From: Streptomyces sp. NBC_01264
GTDB lineage: Bacteria > Actinomycetota > Actinomycetes > Streptomycetales > Streptomycetaceae
Direction: 5' to 3'
DNA: 64,000 nt
Assembly: GCF_026340675.1 (NCBI RefSeq)
Contig: NZ_JAPEOX010000003.1
Location: forward strand, 1 to 64,000
Part shown: positions 33,935-44,340 of the stretch, piece after piece
Layout: each line of letters begins with the position of its first letter
Position numbering within the stretch: the stretch's first letter is position 1
Program-made: the position numbers and the translations under genes
Notes under the pieces: model-generated
Database searches by the model: none
Seen by the model: the letters and a program-made list of their open reading frames with translations, nothing else
Told to the model about the DNA's origin: nothing

Positions 33935-34814
33935 GGTGCTGTCAAGTTGTTCGTGGGCTGGCTGGCTGATGGTGCGTCAGGGCATGGTGGGGCAGAGTGG
34001 TCGCGCTGGGTCAGGCCGTGGTGGGCATGACGGTGACCCCGGCGATCTGGTCCCATATGGCGAAGCGGATGATCATTTCGGTGCGGTAGCCGGTGGCGGT
34101 GAGCAGGTGGCGGCGGGGCCGGAAGTGGGGTGAGATCCGGCTGAATGCGGACAGGAATCGTTGGGTCCGGCCCGCATCACGGAAGCCCTTCATCGCGCGT
34201 TCGCGCTGGCGGGTGGGCTGGCGGCTGTTCTCGGCCCGATTGTTTAGTCCCTTGTGCGAGCGATGCTCGACCGAGGGCATCAGCACGCGGTGGGCGGTGC
34301 CGTAGCTCTTCAGCTTGTCGGTGACCAGCACGCTGGGTACCCGGCGCTGCTTCTTCATCAACTTGGCCAGGAACCGCTTGGCTGCCTTCGCGTTGCGCCT
34401 CGACTGGAGCACGATGTCCAGGACGTTGCCGTCCTGATCCACGGCCCGCCACAGGTAGTGCCGGACCCCGTTGATCTTGACGAAGACCTCGTCCAAGTGC
34501 CACTTGTCGCCGGCCTGCGGCCGACGGCGGCGGCGCAGGGCGGCCGCGTACTGGGGCCCGAACTTCTCGCACCACATCCGGATCGTCTCGTGAGAGACGA
34601 TGATTCCTCGGGCCAGCAGCAGTTCCTCGACCTCGCGGTAGCTGAGCGGGAAACGGTGGTACAGCCACACCGCCTCGGAGATGATCTCCACCGGGAACCG
34701 GAAGCCCTTGTACGACGGCGTGGTCTCGACGGACTCCACAGCATGCCCTCCCCGACGATCAACAAACCCCGCGATCATCCCAGGCCCAAGGCCCACCCAT
34801 CAACTTGACAGCAC
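33935..34814 (-). mobile_element. IS6-family element, second subtype, copy 2 (inverted)
   Basis: This is the reverse complement of the element at 30045-30925, apparently identical across the transposase gene, lacking only the terminal base on one side. Together they bound a 3-kb segment with the unknown secreted protein and the chaplin. Confidence 0.88.
34011..34739 (-). CDS. IS6-family transposase, second subtype, copy 2
   Basis: The 242-residue product reads the same as that of copy 1 at 30121-30849, with the intact acids in KWHLDEVFVKING, VLVTDKLKSYG and NNRAENSRQPTRQ. Lack of divergence between two copies in a region of decayed elements indicates very recent duplication, as in IS6 intramolecular transposition with inversion of the DNA between. 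Confidence 0.9.
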   Translation of the reverse strand: MESVETTPSYKGFRFPVEIISEAVWLYHRFPLSYREVEELLLARGIIVSHETIRMWCEKFGPQYAAALRRRRRPQAGDKWHLDEVFVKINGVRHYLWRAVDQDGNVLDIVLQSRRNAKAAKRFLAKLMKKQRRVPSVLVTDKLKSYGTAHRVLMPSVEHRSHKGLNNRAENSRQPTRQRERAMKGFRDAGRTQRFLSAFSRISPHFRPRRHLLTATGYRTEMIIRFAIWDQIAGVTVMPTTA

Positions 34815-34887
34815 GCGAACGCCGACACCACGCCGCTAGACTCACCCTCGCCGCGTGATCAATAACCGCGTGTTCACCTTCTTGGGG

Positions 34888-35272
34888 GAAGGCCCGAAGT
34901 CGTACGGGGCGGCGCACCGTGAGGTGATGCCCTCGGTGGAGCACCGTGCGCACAAGGGGATCAACAGCCAGGCAGAAAACTCACACCAGCCCACCCGCCA
35001 GCGAGAACGCGCGATGAAAGGCTTCCGCAGCCCCGGCTCCGCGCAGCGGTTCCTGTCCGCGTGCACCGGGATCTCACCCCACTTCCGGCCCCACCGCCAT
35101 CTGATGACCACCGGCCGGTACCGCTTCGAGATGAACGTCCGCTTCACGATCTGGAACCAGATCACCGGCGCCGTCGGCATGCCCGCCACAGCCTGAGTGG
35201 CGGGCCGCCGACGGCCCCCGCACGGCCTGATCCACCATCAAACGATCATGCAGCCGACAACGTGACAACGCC
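34888..35272 (+). pseudogene. IS6 3' fragment (main subtype)
   Basis: The sequence starts at GPKSYGAAHREVMPSVEHRA, runs through the glutamate region (INSQAENSHQPTRQRERAMK) to the stop at 35196 and the right tip at 35272. The front half is absent; the preceding 70 bases are unrelated. Confidence 0.82.
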
Positions 35273-35321
35273 CCTCGGACTCGCCTGACCTGCACCGCAA
35301 CATGATCAACACGACTGTGAA

Positions 35322-35729
35322 TTAGCCCTGATCAAGGCCCCAGAAAAGGTCCTCGGCAGCCTGGTCCTGGGAGAAAAGCCAGACCTCGGTGATGCGGTCC
35401 TCCTCGATGCGCATCAGGTCGACGCCGGACATTCCGAGCGGCGCACGGTCCGGGCGGTCCGCGGTGAAGTCGACCGTGGCCGCGACCAGCGGGCCGTTGA
35501 CCATCACCTCGCGCACGACGAGCCGAAACGTTCCGTGGCTGCGGCCCATGAACTCGCCGAACAGTGCGAGGACCGCGTCCCGGCCTCGGTGAATGCCCGA
35601 CAGCGCTCCTGCGCCGGGCTGGTGCCAGACGATGTCGTCGGCGAGCAGGCCGCCGAGCCGCTCCATGTCACCGCCCACGAGGCTCTCGTAGTAGGCCTGG
35701 AAGACCGTTGCCGGGTCCGTGCTGGTCAT
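35322..35729 (-). CDS. SnoaL-like NTF2-fold protein
   Basis: A 135-residue single-domain protein: TVFQAYYESLVGGDMERLGG, LLADDIVWHQPGAGALSGIH with the usual W-H in the pocket, RGRDAVLALFGEFMGRSHGT, then GVDLMRIEEDRITEVWLFSQ. This is the NTF2/SnoaL fold used by polyketide cyclases, isomerases and many ligand-binding proteins. AAGGGA precedes ATG 35729. It is alone between mobile elements, so its pathway cannot be inferred. Confidence 0.82.
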   Translation of the reverse strand: MTSTDPATVFQAYYESLVGGDMERLGGLLADDIVWHQPGAGALSGIHRGRDAVLALFGEFMGRSHGTFRLVVREVMVNGPLVAATVDFTADRPDRAPLGMSGVDLMRIEEDRITEVWLFSQDQAAEDLFWGLDQG

Positions 35730-35889
35730 TGTGGATCCCTTTTCTTCGCTGCTTGACCGGTCACACCGCGTGTCCGGGACGTGCTCAGGCTGGCGGTCGG
35801 TGGCGGACTCCGATACCTCCCCTCGACTCGTCTACAGGGGGAGTCCGTCGACCCGACCCGGGCATCGGGCACTGATGCCCCTATGGGTG

Positions 35890-36954
35890 TCAAGGTGCGG
35901 GTGTCGCGGTGGTGGGTGCCGTCGTGGTGGGGGTGAGGAGTCGGTAGATCTCTCGTGCGATGTAGCGTTTGAGGCATCGGATGATCTCCCGCTTGGTCTT
36001 GCCTTCTGCTGTGCGTCGTTGCAGGTAGTGCTGGGTGCGTGGGTCCCAGCGGAGGCGGGTGAGCACGGCGCGGTAGAGGGCGGCGTTGGCTTGGCGGTCG
36101 CCGCCGCGGTTGAGCCGGCGGCGTTGGGTCTTGCCGGAGGACTGCTCGACGGGGCTGACTCCGCACAGGGCGGCGAACGCGGCCTCGCTGGTGAGGCGCT
36201 CGGGGTTGTCTCCGGCGGTGATGAGCAGGGCGGCGGCGCTGTCCGGGCCGATTCCACGCACGTCGAGCAGGCCGGGACGGCTGGCCTTCACGGCCCGGGC
36301 TACCTGTTTGACCAGGTCGTCTATCTCCTCGGTCAGATGCTGGATGCGGCGGGCGAGCAGCCGCAGGGTGTGGCGGGCGGCGCCCGCAGGTCCGTCGTGG
36401 AGCGCGTCGTCGAGCTGGGCGCAGTGTTTGATCAGGTGGGGGTTGGCCAGCTGGGCGAGGTCCTCGCGCAGAGTAGGGTCGGCGCAGATCAGGACGCTTT
36501 TGAGTTGGTTGATGGCCTGGGTGCGGGCCTTGATCGCGGATCCTTTCGCGAGCTTGAACAGCCGTAGTGTCTCGGCGGGGCCGTCGCCGGTCTTCGGACT
36601 CTCGGTGGCGCGTCCGGACAATACGGCGCGGGCGGCGGCCTCGGCATCGACCGCGTGGGTCTTGCCGTGGCGGCGCCGGGCGGCCTTGTCGGGCTGGTTG
36701 ACCTCGGTCACCTCGATGTCCTCGGCGTTCAGGTGGCGGGCCAGTGCCTTGCCACAGGAGCAGGTGCATTCCACCCCGGCCCGTCGAAGCGTGCCGAAGG
36801 AGCGTGCCCAGGTGGTGAGTTGGCGGAAGCCCGCGGCCGTGGCACGGAAGTCGCGGCGGTCCAGCGTGGCGCCGAGGACCGTGATCACGGCCGCGGCGTG
36901 GACGTCCTTGTGCGTGTCCACGCCGAGCAGTACCTGTTCGGCGGGTCGGTCGGG
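35890..36954 (-). pseudogene. IS110-family transposase, N-terminus removed by IS6
   Basis: About 354 residues of a DEDD transposase: EQVLLGVDTHKDVHAAAVIT (first acid), VEVTEVNQPDKAARRRHGKT, HAVDAEAAARAVLSGRAT, then GIGPDSAAALLITAGD and the C-terminal serine region SPVEQSSGKTQRRRLNRGGD. The usual K-T-D-A-V-D-A reads KTHAVDA here. The start codon and first few residues are lost at the IS6 end (36955). The open frame continues into IS6 but that is not coding. Probably inactive. Confidence 0.85.
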
Positions 36955-37820
36955 GGCATTGTCACGTTGTCGGTGGCGGTCTGGGATGATCTTGGGGTTG
37001 TCCGTCTGGGGAGGCAGTGCATCGTGTCGTCTGTGGTGCCGTCGTACGCGAATCACCGCTACCCGGCCGAGATCATCGCGCACTGTGTGTGGCTGTACTT
37101 CCGCTTCCCGCTCTCCTTCCGCGAGGTCAAGGAGATGATGCTCGAGCGCGGCGTGACCGTCTCCCACGAGAGCATCCGCCGGTGGTGCCTGAAGTTCGGC
37201 CAGACCTACGCCACCGCCCTGCGCCGACGGCGCCCCAAGCCCGGTGACAAGTGGCATCTCGACGAGGTCTTCGTCAAGATCGGCGGGGTGCGGAAATACC
37301 TGTGGCGGGCCGTCGACGCCGACGGAAACGTACTCGACATCCTCGTCCAGAATCGCCGTGACAAAGCTGCGGCCAGGCGTTTCTTCCGGAGACTCCTCAC
37401 CACCACCGGGCAGGTGCCGCGGGTGGTCGTCACCGACAAGCTCGCCTCCTACGGGGCCGCGCACCGTGAGGTGATGCCCTCGGTCGAGCACCGCGCGCAC
37501 AAGGGCATCTCAACAACCGGGCGGAGAACTCCCACCAGCCCACGAGGCAACAGGAACGCGCGATGAAAGGGTTCCGCAGCCCCGCCGGAGCGCAACGCTT
37601 CCTGTCCGCGTTCACCGGAATCTCACCCCACTTCCGGCCCCACCGCCACCTGATGACCGCCTGCCGCTACCGCTTCGAAATGACCGTCCGCTTCACCATC
37701 TGGAACCACATCACCGGGTCCGCCGGCATGCCCGCCATGGCCTGATCAGCGGGCCACGGAAGCCTCGGCACGCCCTGACCCACCATCAAACGATCACACC
37801 ACCGACTACGTGACAGCACC
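36955..37820 (+). mobile_element. IS6-family element (main subtype), defective
   Basis: Tips GGCATTGTCACGTTGTCGG at 36955 and an inverted GGTGCTGTCACGTAGTCGG ending at 37820. It sits between the IS110 remnant and an IS5 remnant and truncates both. Confidence 0.85.
37024..37745 (+). pseudogene. IS6 transposase, frameshifted
   Basis: The gene is normal from MSSVVPSYANHRYPAEII through EVMPSVEHRAHKG. At 37507-37515 the sequence GGCATCTCAACAACC replaces the normal GGCTTGAACAACC, shifting the frame. The rest (RAMKGFRSPAGAQRFLSAF to GSAGMPAMA, stop at 37745) is in another frame. The catalytic glutamate lies after the shift. Confidence 0.85.
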
Positions 37821-38596
37821 GCTTCGAGGGTGGACTGGATGATCAGGCGGGCGCCGAGCCGGGCGGCATCCTCGTCGGCTCGTATCTCGTAGCGGATGCG
37901 GAGTCGTTTGAACTGGTGGAGCCAGGCGAAGGTTCGCTCGACGACCCAGCGGGTCTTGCCTAGGCCGGAGCCGTGGAGTGTGCCCTGGCGGGCAATTTGG
38001 GGCGTGATTCCTCGTGCTCGGATCAGACGCCGGTACTTGTCGAAGTCGTAGCCGCGGTCCGCGAAGAGCCGACGGGGCCGGTGACGAGGCCGTCCTCGGA
38101 GCCCGCGGATGCGGGGTATCGCGTCGAGCAGAGGCATAAGCTGGGTGACGTCGTGTCTGTTTCCGCTGGTCAGGGAGACGACGAGTGGGGTTCCGTGGCG
38201 GTCGACGATGAGGTGGTGCTTGCTCCCCGGGCGGGCGCGGTCGACTGGCGAAGGTCCGGTGTGAGCCCCCCTTTGAGGGCTCTGACGTGCGAGGCGTCGA
38301 TCGCGGCGTCATCCATGTCCAGCAGCCCGGCGGCCCGCAGCTCGGCCAGGAGGACTTCGTGGAGGCGGGGCCACACGCCTGCCTCGGTCCAGTCCCGAAG
38401 CCGGCGCCAGGCCGTCACACCACTGCAGCCGAACCGCTCGGCGGGAACGTCCCGCCAGCTCACGCCCTTGCACAGCACGTAAACGATGGCCCTCAACGCC
38501 GCACGATCGTCTACCGGCAGCCGCCCGTGAGGTTCCCCCGGGATGCGGAGAGTGTTGACATCGGGTCAGATGGGACTCATGAGAGGACCAGTGGCC

Positions 38597-38905
38597 ATGG
38601 CTGCACCCCGGAAATACTCGCTCGAGTTGCGTGAGCGTGCGGTACGGATGTATCGCACCGCGGAGCCGAAGCCCCAGATCAAGAAGCTGGCTGTCGACTT
38701 CGGCGTGCATCCCGAGGCCCTGCGCGGGTGGATCCGCCAGGCGGAGGCGGATGCCGGCGAACGCGATGACCGGCTCACCACCGACGAACGCGCCGAGCTC
38801 GCGGCCCTGCGCAAGGAGAATGTCCAGCTCAAGCGGGCCAACGACGTACTGCGGACGGCCTCGGCGTTTTTCGCGGCGCAACTCGACCCGACCCGGCCCA
38901 GGTGA
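38597..38905 (+). CDS. IS3-family OrfA
   Basis: A 102-residue protein with an HTH (MAAPRKYSLELRERAVRMYR, then KLAVDFGVHPEALRGWIRQ) and a leucine-zipper-like helix (LAALRKENVQLKRANDVLRT). GAGAGGA lies upstream of ATG 38597. Its stop overlaps the OrfB start (GTGA at 38902-38905); a frameshifted OrfAB transposase is expected. Confidence 0.88.
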   Translation: MAAPRKYSLELRERAVRMYRTAEPKPQIKKLAVDFGVHPEALRGWIRQAEADAGERDDRLTTDERAELAALRKENVQLKRANDVLRTASAFFAAQLDPTRPR

Positions 38906-39819
38906 CGGCGCTCGTTGACGAGCACCCGTGCCTGGGAGTCGAGTGCGTACTTCGGGAACTGCACATCCCCTCCTCCACCTACTACCGCTGGCGCCGTGCA
39001 GAGGCCGAGCCGTGCGAGCGAAGGCGCCGTGACGTCGAGCTGACCGAGCGGATCAAAGAGATCCACGCGGATTCCGGCGGCAACTACGGCTCGCCGCGGG
39101 TACACGCCGTCCTCAAGCGTGAGGGTGTCCACGTGGGCCGCAAGCGGGTCGAGCGCCTGATGCGCGAGGCCGACATCGCGGGGGTCAGCCCACGGCGCAA
39201 GGGCTTCACGCGCCGGGACCCGAAGGCCACCCTGGCCCCGGACCTGGTCAACAGGGACTTCACCGCACCGGCTCCGAACCGGTTGTGGGTCACCGACCTC
39301 ACCATGATCTCCACCGGTGAGGGGCCTCTGTGGCTCTCGGCGATCCGCGACGCCTTCTCCCGCCGGGTGGTCGCCTGGGAGACTTCCGCCCGCGCGGACG
39401 CCGACCTGGTGCTGACCACCCTGGAGTACGCCCTCGCGTCCCGCGAGGTCGAGCCCGGCCAGCTGATTCATCACGCGGACCACGGCTGTCAATACACGTC
39501 TATCAAGCTCACAACCCGGCTAATGAGAGCTGGAGTTGAAGCGTCCATGGGCTCGATCGGCGACTCATACGATAACGCTCTCGCGGAGAACCTCTGGATG
39601 CTCATCAAAACCGAGGGCCTCCGTGGCCGGACCTTCACCACCCGGGCTGAGGCGAACCTCGCGCTCTTCGAGTACATCGATGGCTTCTACAACTCCCGTC
39701 GCATCCAGGAACGGCTCGGCTTCCTCAGCCCGATCGAGTACGAAGAGAAGCACTACGCCAACCAGGCGACGGCCGAACCAGCGAACCTGAACACCCGTCA
39801 ACCCCTCCTGACCAGCTAA
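38902..39819 (+). CDS. IS3-family OrfB transposase
   Basis: A 305-residue integrase-fold protein, complete: CVLRELHIPSSTYYRWRRAE, GNYGSPRVHAVLKREGVHVG, then the DDE core APNRLWVTDLTMISTGEGPL, HHADHGCQYTSIKLTTRL and GDSYDNALAENLWMLIKTEG, ending FLSPIEYEEKHYANQA. All catalytic acids are present, so the element may be active. Confidence 0.92.
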   Translation: MTALVDEHPCLGVECVLRELHIPSSTYYRWRRAEAEPCERRRRDVELTERIKEIHADSGGNYGSPRVHAVLKREGVHVGRKRVERLMREADIAGVSPRRKGFTRRDPKATLAPDLVNRDFTAPAPNRLWVTDLTMISTGEGPLWLSAIRDAFSRRVVAWETSARADADLVLTTLEYALASREVEPGQLIHHADHGCQYTSIKLTTRLMRAGVEASMGSIGDSYDNALAENLWMLIKTEGLRGRTFTTRAEANLALFEYIDGFYNSRRIQERLGFLSPIEYEEKHYANQATAEPANLNTRQPLLTS

Positions 39820-40049
39820 TCAGCAACTCCCGAACAACGGGGGAACCTCACCCGGGATACCGAAACCGCCTGGCCGGCCGCTCCGGCAACAATGGGGCCA
39901 CACGTTCCCACAGGTCATCAGGCACGAGATCAGCAGACACACACCAAATCCTGCCGACACCACACCCAACTGCCAAGCCACTGAACGAATCTCATTCTGA
40001 AACGATCAGTTACACCACTTTCTGGGCGCGACCGACCATTGCACCCACC

Positions 40050-40068
40050 CCGACAACGTGACAGCGCC
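40050..40068. repeat. IS6 right-tip scrap
   Basis: CCGACAACGTGACAGCGCC matches the right tip of the main IS6 subtype, with no adjoining transposase sequence. It separates the IS5 remnant from the AT-richer pseudogene. The 110 bases between the IS5 start and this scrap hold nothing recognised. Confidence 0.6.
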
Positions 40069-40083
40069 TGAATTGGCCCTGCC

Positions 40084-40674
40084 TTATACCTGAACGCCCG
40101 ACTGCTGCAGAACATTGCGCCGTACTGCGGCAACGCGCTCCTGAACGGTCATCATGTATGGCGCGAGATTCACCATGATGTCCTTTCCGGTGGCATTGTG
40201 GCAGCCTTGAGAAACGAGCAGTTTCCGCACATACTCAGGGAAAGACACACCATCGACGAATATGCGGATCAGGTCCTCTTCGGCACCGACAATCCGCGCA
40301 TAAGGAGCAGTAGTGCGCTCACCGACGAGGGCAACGTCACGAGCCTGGGTCGAGTCCAGAAGGAAAGCAGCTTGGTAAACTGTCGTAGCTGCAGCAATAA
40401 GTGGCTGGTAAACCTGCAGATTTTGCAGAGTCGACCCAATATATGCACTCAGTTCGACTGCAGCCTGGGGAATTTAAAAGACCTCGACATCCGCAGCCGA
40501 AAGCACTCTCATTAGATACTGCTCAACGTAATTGTCATCAGCATACCCATCCGTGATACTTTGCAGGATTGCCGCAATTCCGGACTGCGGGAAGGCCGAG
40601 TCCCAATCGTTGCCGTTAGTTCCGTACGCTTCCAATTTACACTCCCAACGAGGCCTCGGACCTATTCTCATCAT
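40084..40674 (-). pseudogene. unknown AT-richer gene with one internal stop
   Basis: One minus-strand frame runs from ATG 40674 to a TAA at 40084, 197 codons, with a single internal TAA at 40474-40476 (CAA would give VEVFQIPQAAVELSAYIGST). The product is mostly helical: QSGIAAILQSITDGYADDNY, then QVYQPLIAAATTVYQAAFLL and EDLIRIFVDGVSFPEYVRKL. There is no signal peptide and I do not recognise a family. Base composition and codons are far less GC-rich than in neighbours, suggesting transfer from outside Streptomyces. The start lacks a clear ribosome site. Confidence 0.6.
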
Positions 40675-40800
40675 GGGCCCGAGTTATTACATTTAAATCA
40701 TCACCGCGCTACTGCAGCGCGACGTGAAGGGTCTGACGGGCAGTCTTTAGAGCTCAACACCGTTGCGCTTGAGTCGCAAGAATTCAGAAGGCGCTGATGC

Positions 40801-41663
40801 GGAATTGTCACGTTGTCGGTGGCGGTCTGGGATGATCTTTGGGTTGTCCGTCTGGGGGAGGGGATCCGTTCGTGTCGTCTGGGGTGCCGTCGTACAAGAA
40901 TCACCGCTACCCGGTGGAGATCATTTCGCACTGTGTGTGGCTGTACTTCCGCTTCCCGCTCTCCTTCCGTGAGGTCGAGGAGATGATGCTCGAGCGGGGT
41001 GTGATCGTCTCGTACGAGACCATCCGCCGGTGGTGCCTGAAGTTCGGCCAGGCCTACGCCAACGCGCTGCGCCGCAGGCGCCCACAGCCCGGCGATAAAT
41101 GGCATCTCGACGAGGTCTTCGTCAAGATCAACGGGGCGTCGAAGTACTTGTGACGGGCCGTCGACCAGGACGGCAACGTCCTGGACATCCTGGTCCAGAA
41201 TCGCCGTGACAAGGCTGCGGCCAGGCGTTTCTTCCGCCGGCTCCTCACCACCACCGGGCAGGTGCCCAAGGTGATCGTCACCGACAAGCTGAAGTCGTAC
41301 GCGGCCGCGCACCGGGAAGTGATGCCCTCGGTGGAGCACCGCTCCCATAAGGGTTTGGACAACCGGGCCGAGAACTCCGACCAGCCCACCCGGCAGCGCG
41401 AACGCGCGATGAAAGGATTCCGCAGCGTCCGCGGGGCGCAGCGGTTCTTGTCCGCGTTCATCGGGATCTCACCCCACTTCCGAACCGGACGCCACCTCAT
41501 CACCGCCCGCCGCCGCCTCGAAATGACCGTCCGCTTCACCATCTGGAACCACATCACCGGGTCCGCCGGCATGCCCGCCATGGCCTGAGCAGCGGGCCAC
41601 GGAAGCCTCGGCACGCCCTGACCCACCATCAAACGATCACACCGCCGACAATGTGACAGCACC
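40801..41663 (+). mobile_element. IS6-family element (main subtype), defective
   Basis: Tips GGAATTGTCACGTTGTCGG at 40801 and an inverted copy ending at 41663. On the right it truncates a PLP-enzyme gene. Confidence 0.85.
40872..41588 (+). pseudogene. IS6 transposase with a nonsense codon
   Basis: The frame is normal from MSSGVPSYKNHRYPVEII to VKINGASKYL, where TGG of the conserved YLWRAVD has become TGA (41151-41153). The same frame then continues to the stop at 41588 with VIVTDKLKSYAAAHREV and DNRAENSDQPTRQ. One codon is missing near ARRRLEM, without a frameshift. A single base change would restore the protein. Confidence 0.88.
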
Positions 41664-41752
41664 GTCCCGTCCAGATCCCGCGTGATCCGGTCAAGGCGCA
41701 CCACGGGCGTCGCCCCGATGGCTTCCACGGCGGACGGCAAGACATCGTTCAT
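41664..41752 (-). pseudogene. cysteine-synthase-like PLP enzyme, first 29 codons
   Basis: From ATG 41752 the frame reads MNDVLPSAVEAIGATPVVRL then DRITRDLDGT and stops at the IS6 tip. AIGATPVVRLDR is the hallmark start of fold-type II PLP enzymes (cysteine synthase and relatives). The rest of the gene is not in the window. Confidence 0.7.
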
Positions 41753-43421
41753 GGTCAGTCCTTTGCTGATCGCTGCATCTCCCCCGCGACCCGCCCCGTT
41801 GGACATTATCGCCCGCGCTCGAGATGTCAGGTTCGGCCATCGACAGTCCGAGCAAGGTCGACGGACCCGCAACGGTCTTCGCACTTACGAGGGATCGGGT
41901 TCTCAATCAGTCACTGAGCTTGTCGTTTATCCAGTTCGGCGGGGTTTGGTCCCGATTTTGTGGTGTGCTGGTCGGGTGTAGGGCTCGCCGGTGGCGAGGA
42001 CGCGTCCGACGTCGTAGCGGGTGGCGGGACGCTGGTTCTTCGAGCCGGGAGGTCGGCCGGGGCCCGGGCGGGTCGGTTTTGGTGCACGGGCTGGTGTGCC
42101 GGTCCGCGCGTGCAGGTTCCTGAACCCTCTGCGGACGCGGGCCGGTGTCAGCCTGTTCGGTTCCGCTGGCTTCTCCCACGGCCGGCGGAGGTCGGCGGCC
42201 AGCGGGCGGGCAAGGCGGAGCTGGGCATGTGCGGCCAGGATGATCCAGGTCCAGCGGTCTGCCGCGTCCGAGCTGCGGAGCCGGGGCTTGGTCCAGCCGA
42301 GGGTCTGTTTGAACAGGCGGAAGGTGTGCTCGAGGTCGAATCGTCGGAGGAAGGACTGCCAGCAGCGGTCGACGTCCGCGGTGGTGGCGCCGGTGCCCGA
42401 CCACCACAGCCAGACCGGCTTGTTGACCCCGCCGCTGGGCAGTTTCTCCACGGTCAGGCGGATGACGGTCCCCTCGATCACGGGCAGTTCAGCCCCGTGG
42501 GCGAGCCAGGCGGCCCGCCGGGTCAGCCTGGGGTGCAGCCGGTCCCACGCCCGCGCGGTCGCATTCCCGTAGAGGCGGGTGTCCGTGGCCGTCACGACAT
42601 GCTCAGAGCCCCAGGTCTCGGGCTGGCCGAAGACGAACTCGCCGCCGTGCCTCGGTGGGCGTCCGCCGGCGGGATGCTGCCTGTGGAACTCCTCGCGGGT
42701 GGGAGCCGGCCGGCACATCACCCGGTCCGAACGCATCCGTCCCAGGATCTCGACGGGCAGGCCGGCCAGCAGGTGAGCGATGCGCGGAGCGTCGTATCCG
42801 GCGTCCAGCACGACCAGGATGTTCGGGTCGCCTGGCTTCCACTGGCCCGCTGCAACGAGTCGCTCGAGGACCTCGCGAATCTGGAACGTGGTCACCGCTG
42901 CCACGTCAGCGCCGGGCCGGAGACGGACCGCATCGAGCACTGCCGTCCACGAGGTGCGGCCGCTCTCCAGCGCGGCCACTACCGAGTACGGCCAGCCGGG
43001 CACCATCTGGTGTTTGCCCACGCCACGGCCGAAAGTGTGGCAGAAGGCCCGGTCAGCGCAGGGGCGGTTTCCATCGGTGGTCGCGACTCCTGAAAGGAGC
43101 CGGTCCTATGCAGAGGCATCCGCCGAACCGTTTGCCGCTGTCTGTGCCGAAGAGGTACTTCGAACTGCGTAGAGGTGGGCTGAAAGGGGCTGCCGCTGCC
43201 CGCCAGGTGGGCGTATCCACCAGCGCTGGCTCGCTGTGGTTCATCAAGGCTGGACGCATGCTCCTGCCCGATGTGCCCATCGACGACCGCTACCTCACCC
43301 AAAACGACCGCATCGCGATCGCAGAAGGACTGCTCGCCGGCCGTACTCCCGGGCAGATCAGCCAGGAGATCGGCAAGCACCGCTCCACTGAAGTTCCCCC
43401 CTGAACCTGGACAGCGGGTGG

Positions 43422-44340
43422 TTACGCTGCGGGGGTGAGGTCGTGGGTCGCCAGCGCTCTGGTTTCGAGTGGGGTGACGTAGCCATACACGGGGTGCTTG
43501 CGCAGCCGCGTGCGGTTGTATTCGACCTCGATGAAGCGGAAGACGTCGGCGCGGGCCGCCTCGTGGGACTCCCAGACGGTGGTCCCGATCTCCGCTTTCA
43601 GCAATCCGAAAAAGCTTTCGGCTGCGGCGTTATCGTAACATGAGCCCGTTCTGCCCATGCTCTGTCTCAGGTTCAACTCCCATATGAGCGTGCGGTATTC
43701 GCCTGATGTGTATTCAGATCCGCGGTCCGAGTGGGCGATGCAGCCCGGCTTGAGGGCGCCGCGGCCGGCGGCCATTTTCAGGGCGCCGGTGACGAGCTCG
43801 GCGCGGTGGTGGTCGGCCATCGCGTACCCGATCACCTCGCGAGTGGCCAGGTCGATGACGGTCGCCAGATACCACCAGCCGGCGAGCGTCGGCAGGTACG
43901 TGATGTCCGAGACCAGCTTCGTGCCCGGCTCAGCCGCGGTGAAGTCGCGTCCGACCAGGTCCGGGGAGGGTGCCGCCCTGCGGTCTGCCTTGGTGAGGTT
44001 TCGGCGCTTGCGGCGGGTAATCCCGCGGATGTCGTGCTCGCGCATCAGCCGCTCGACCTTCTTCCGGTTGACCCTCCGGCCCTTTCGGCGCAGGGCCGCG
44101 GTGATCCTCGGGGCGCCGTAGGCACGACGGGATTCCTCGTGGACCTGCCGGATCTCGGCCACCAGCTCGTCCTCCTCGCGCGCTGTGACGGCGGCGGCCG
44201 GACGGGCGGCGAGGTAGGCGTAGTAGCCGGAGCGGGAGATCTCCAGGGCCCGGCACAACAGCGAGACACTGTAGCCGTCAGGGCGTTCGGGGCCGGCCTT
44301 CTCCGCGTCGACGAACGCGTAGCGCGTGGCTGCGTCTACT
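43422..44340 (-). CDS. IS3-family OrfB transposase
   Basis: Complete integrase-fold product: YAFVDAEKAGPERPDGYSVS, LCRALEISRSGYYAYLAARP, RRAYGAPRITAALRRKGRRV, then the core EPGTKLVSDITYLPTLAGWW, IAHSDRGSEYTSGEYRTLI and GSCYDNAAAESFFGLLKAEI. The frame overlaps the end of OrfA and is probably entered by -1 frameshifting near 44340; an internal ATG at 44258 would give 278 residues. All acids are present. Confidence 0.9.

Larger units (their letters stand above)
38528..39850 (+). mobile_element. IS3-family insertion sequence, intact
   Basis: The ends TGAGGTTCCCCCG (38528) and its inverse (to 39850) bound two overlapping genes. CCCG flanks both sides (38524-38527 and 39851-39854), a plausible 3-4-bp duplication. 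It is inserted in the IS5 transposase gene. Confidence 0.9.
37821..39940 (-). pseudogene. IS5-family (IS427-like) transposase, split by IS3 and truncated
   Basis: The N-terminus (GTG 39940: SADLVPDDLWERVAPLLPER, then RFRYPG) lies right of an IS3 element, and the rest (GRLPVDDRAALRAIVYVLCK, MDDAAIDASHVRALKGG) lies left of it. At AAAGGGGGG near 38270 the frame moves, giving SPVDRARPGSKHHLIVDRHG and later LFADRGYDFDKYRRLIRARG; this is the programmed -1 frameshift usual in IS427-type elements. The C-terminus stops at LIIQSTLEA where IS6 begins. Inactive through both insertions. Confidence 0.85.

Noticed and set aside
30045..34814. A classical composite transposon carrying the chaplin
   Set aside because: The flanks show no matching direct duplication and one copy lacks its last base, so inversion by intramolecular transposition is a better fit than movement as a unit.
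35890..37500. One 536-codon open frame joining IS6 and IS110
   Set aside because: The first part is antisense to the IS6 transposase and only the second is IS110 sequence; the fusion is chance openness across an insertion junction.
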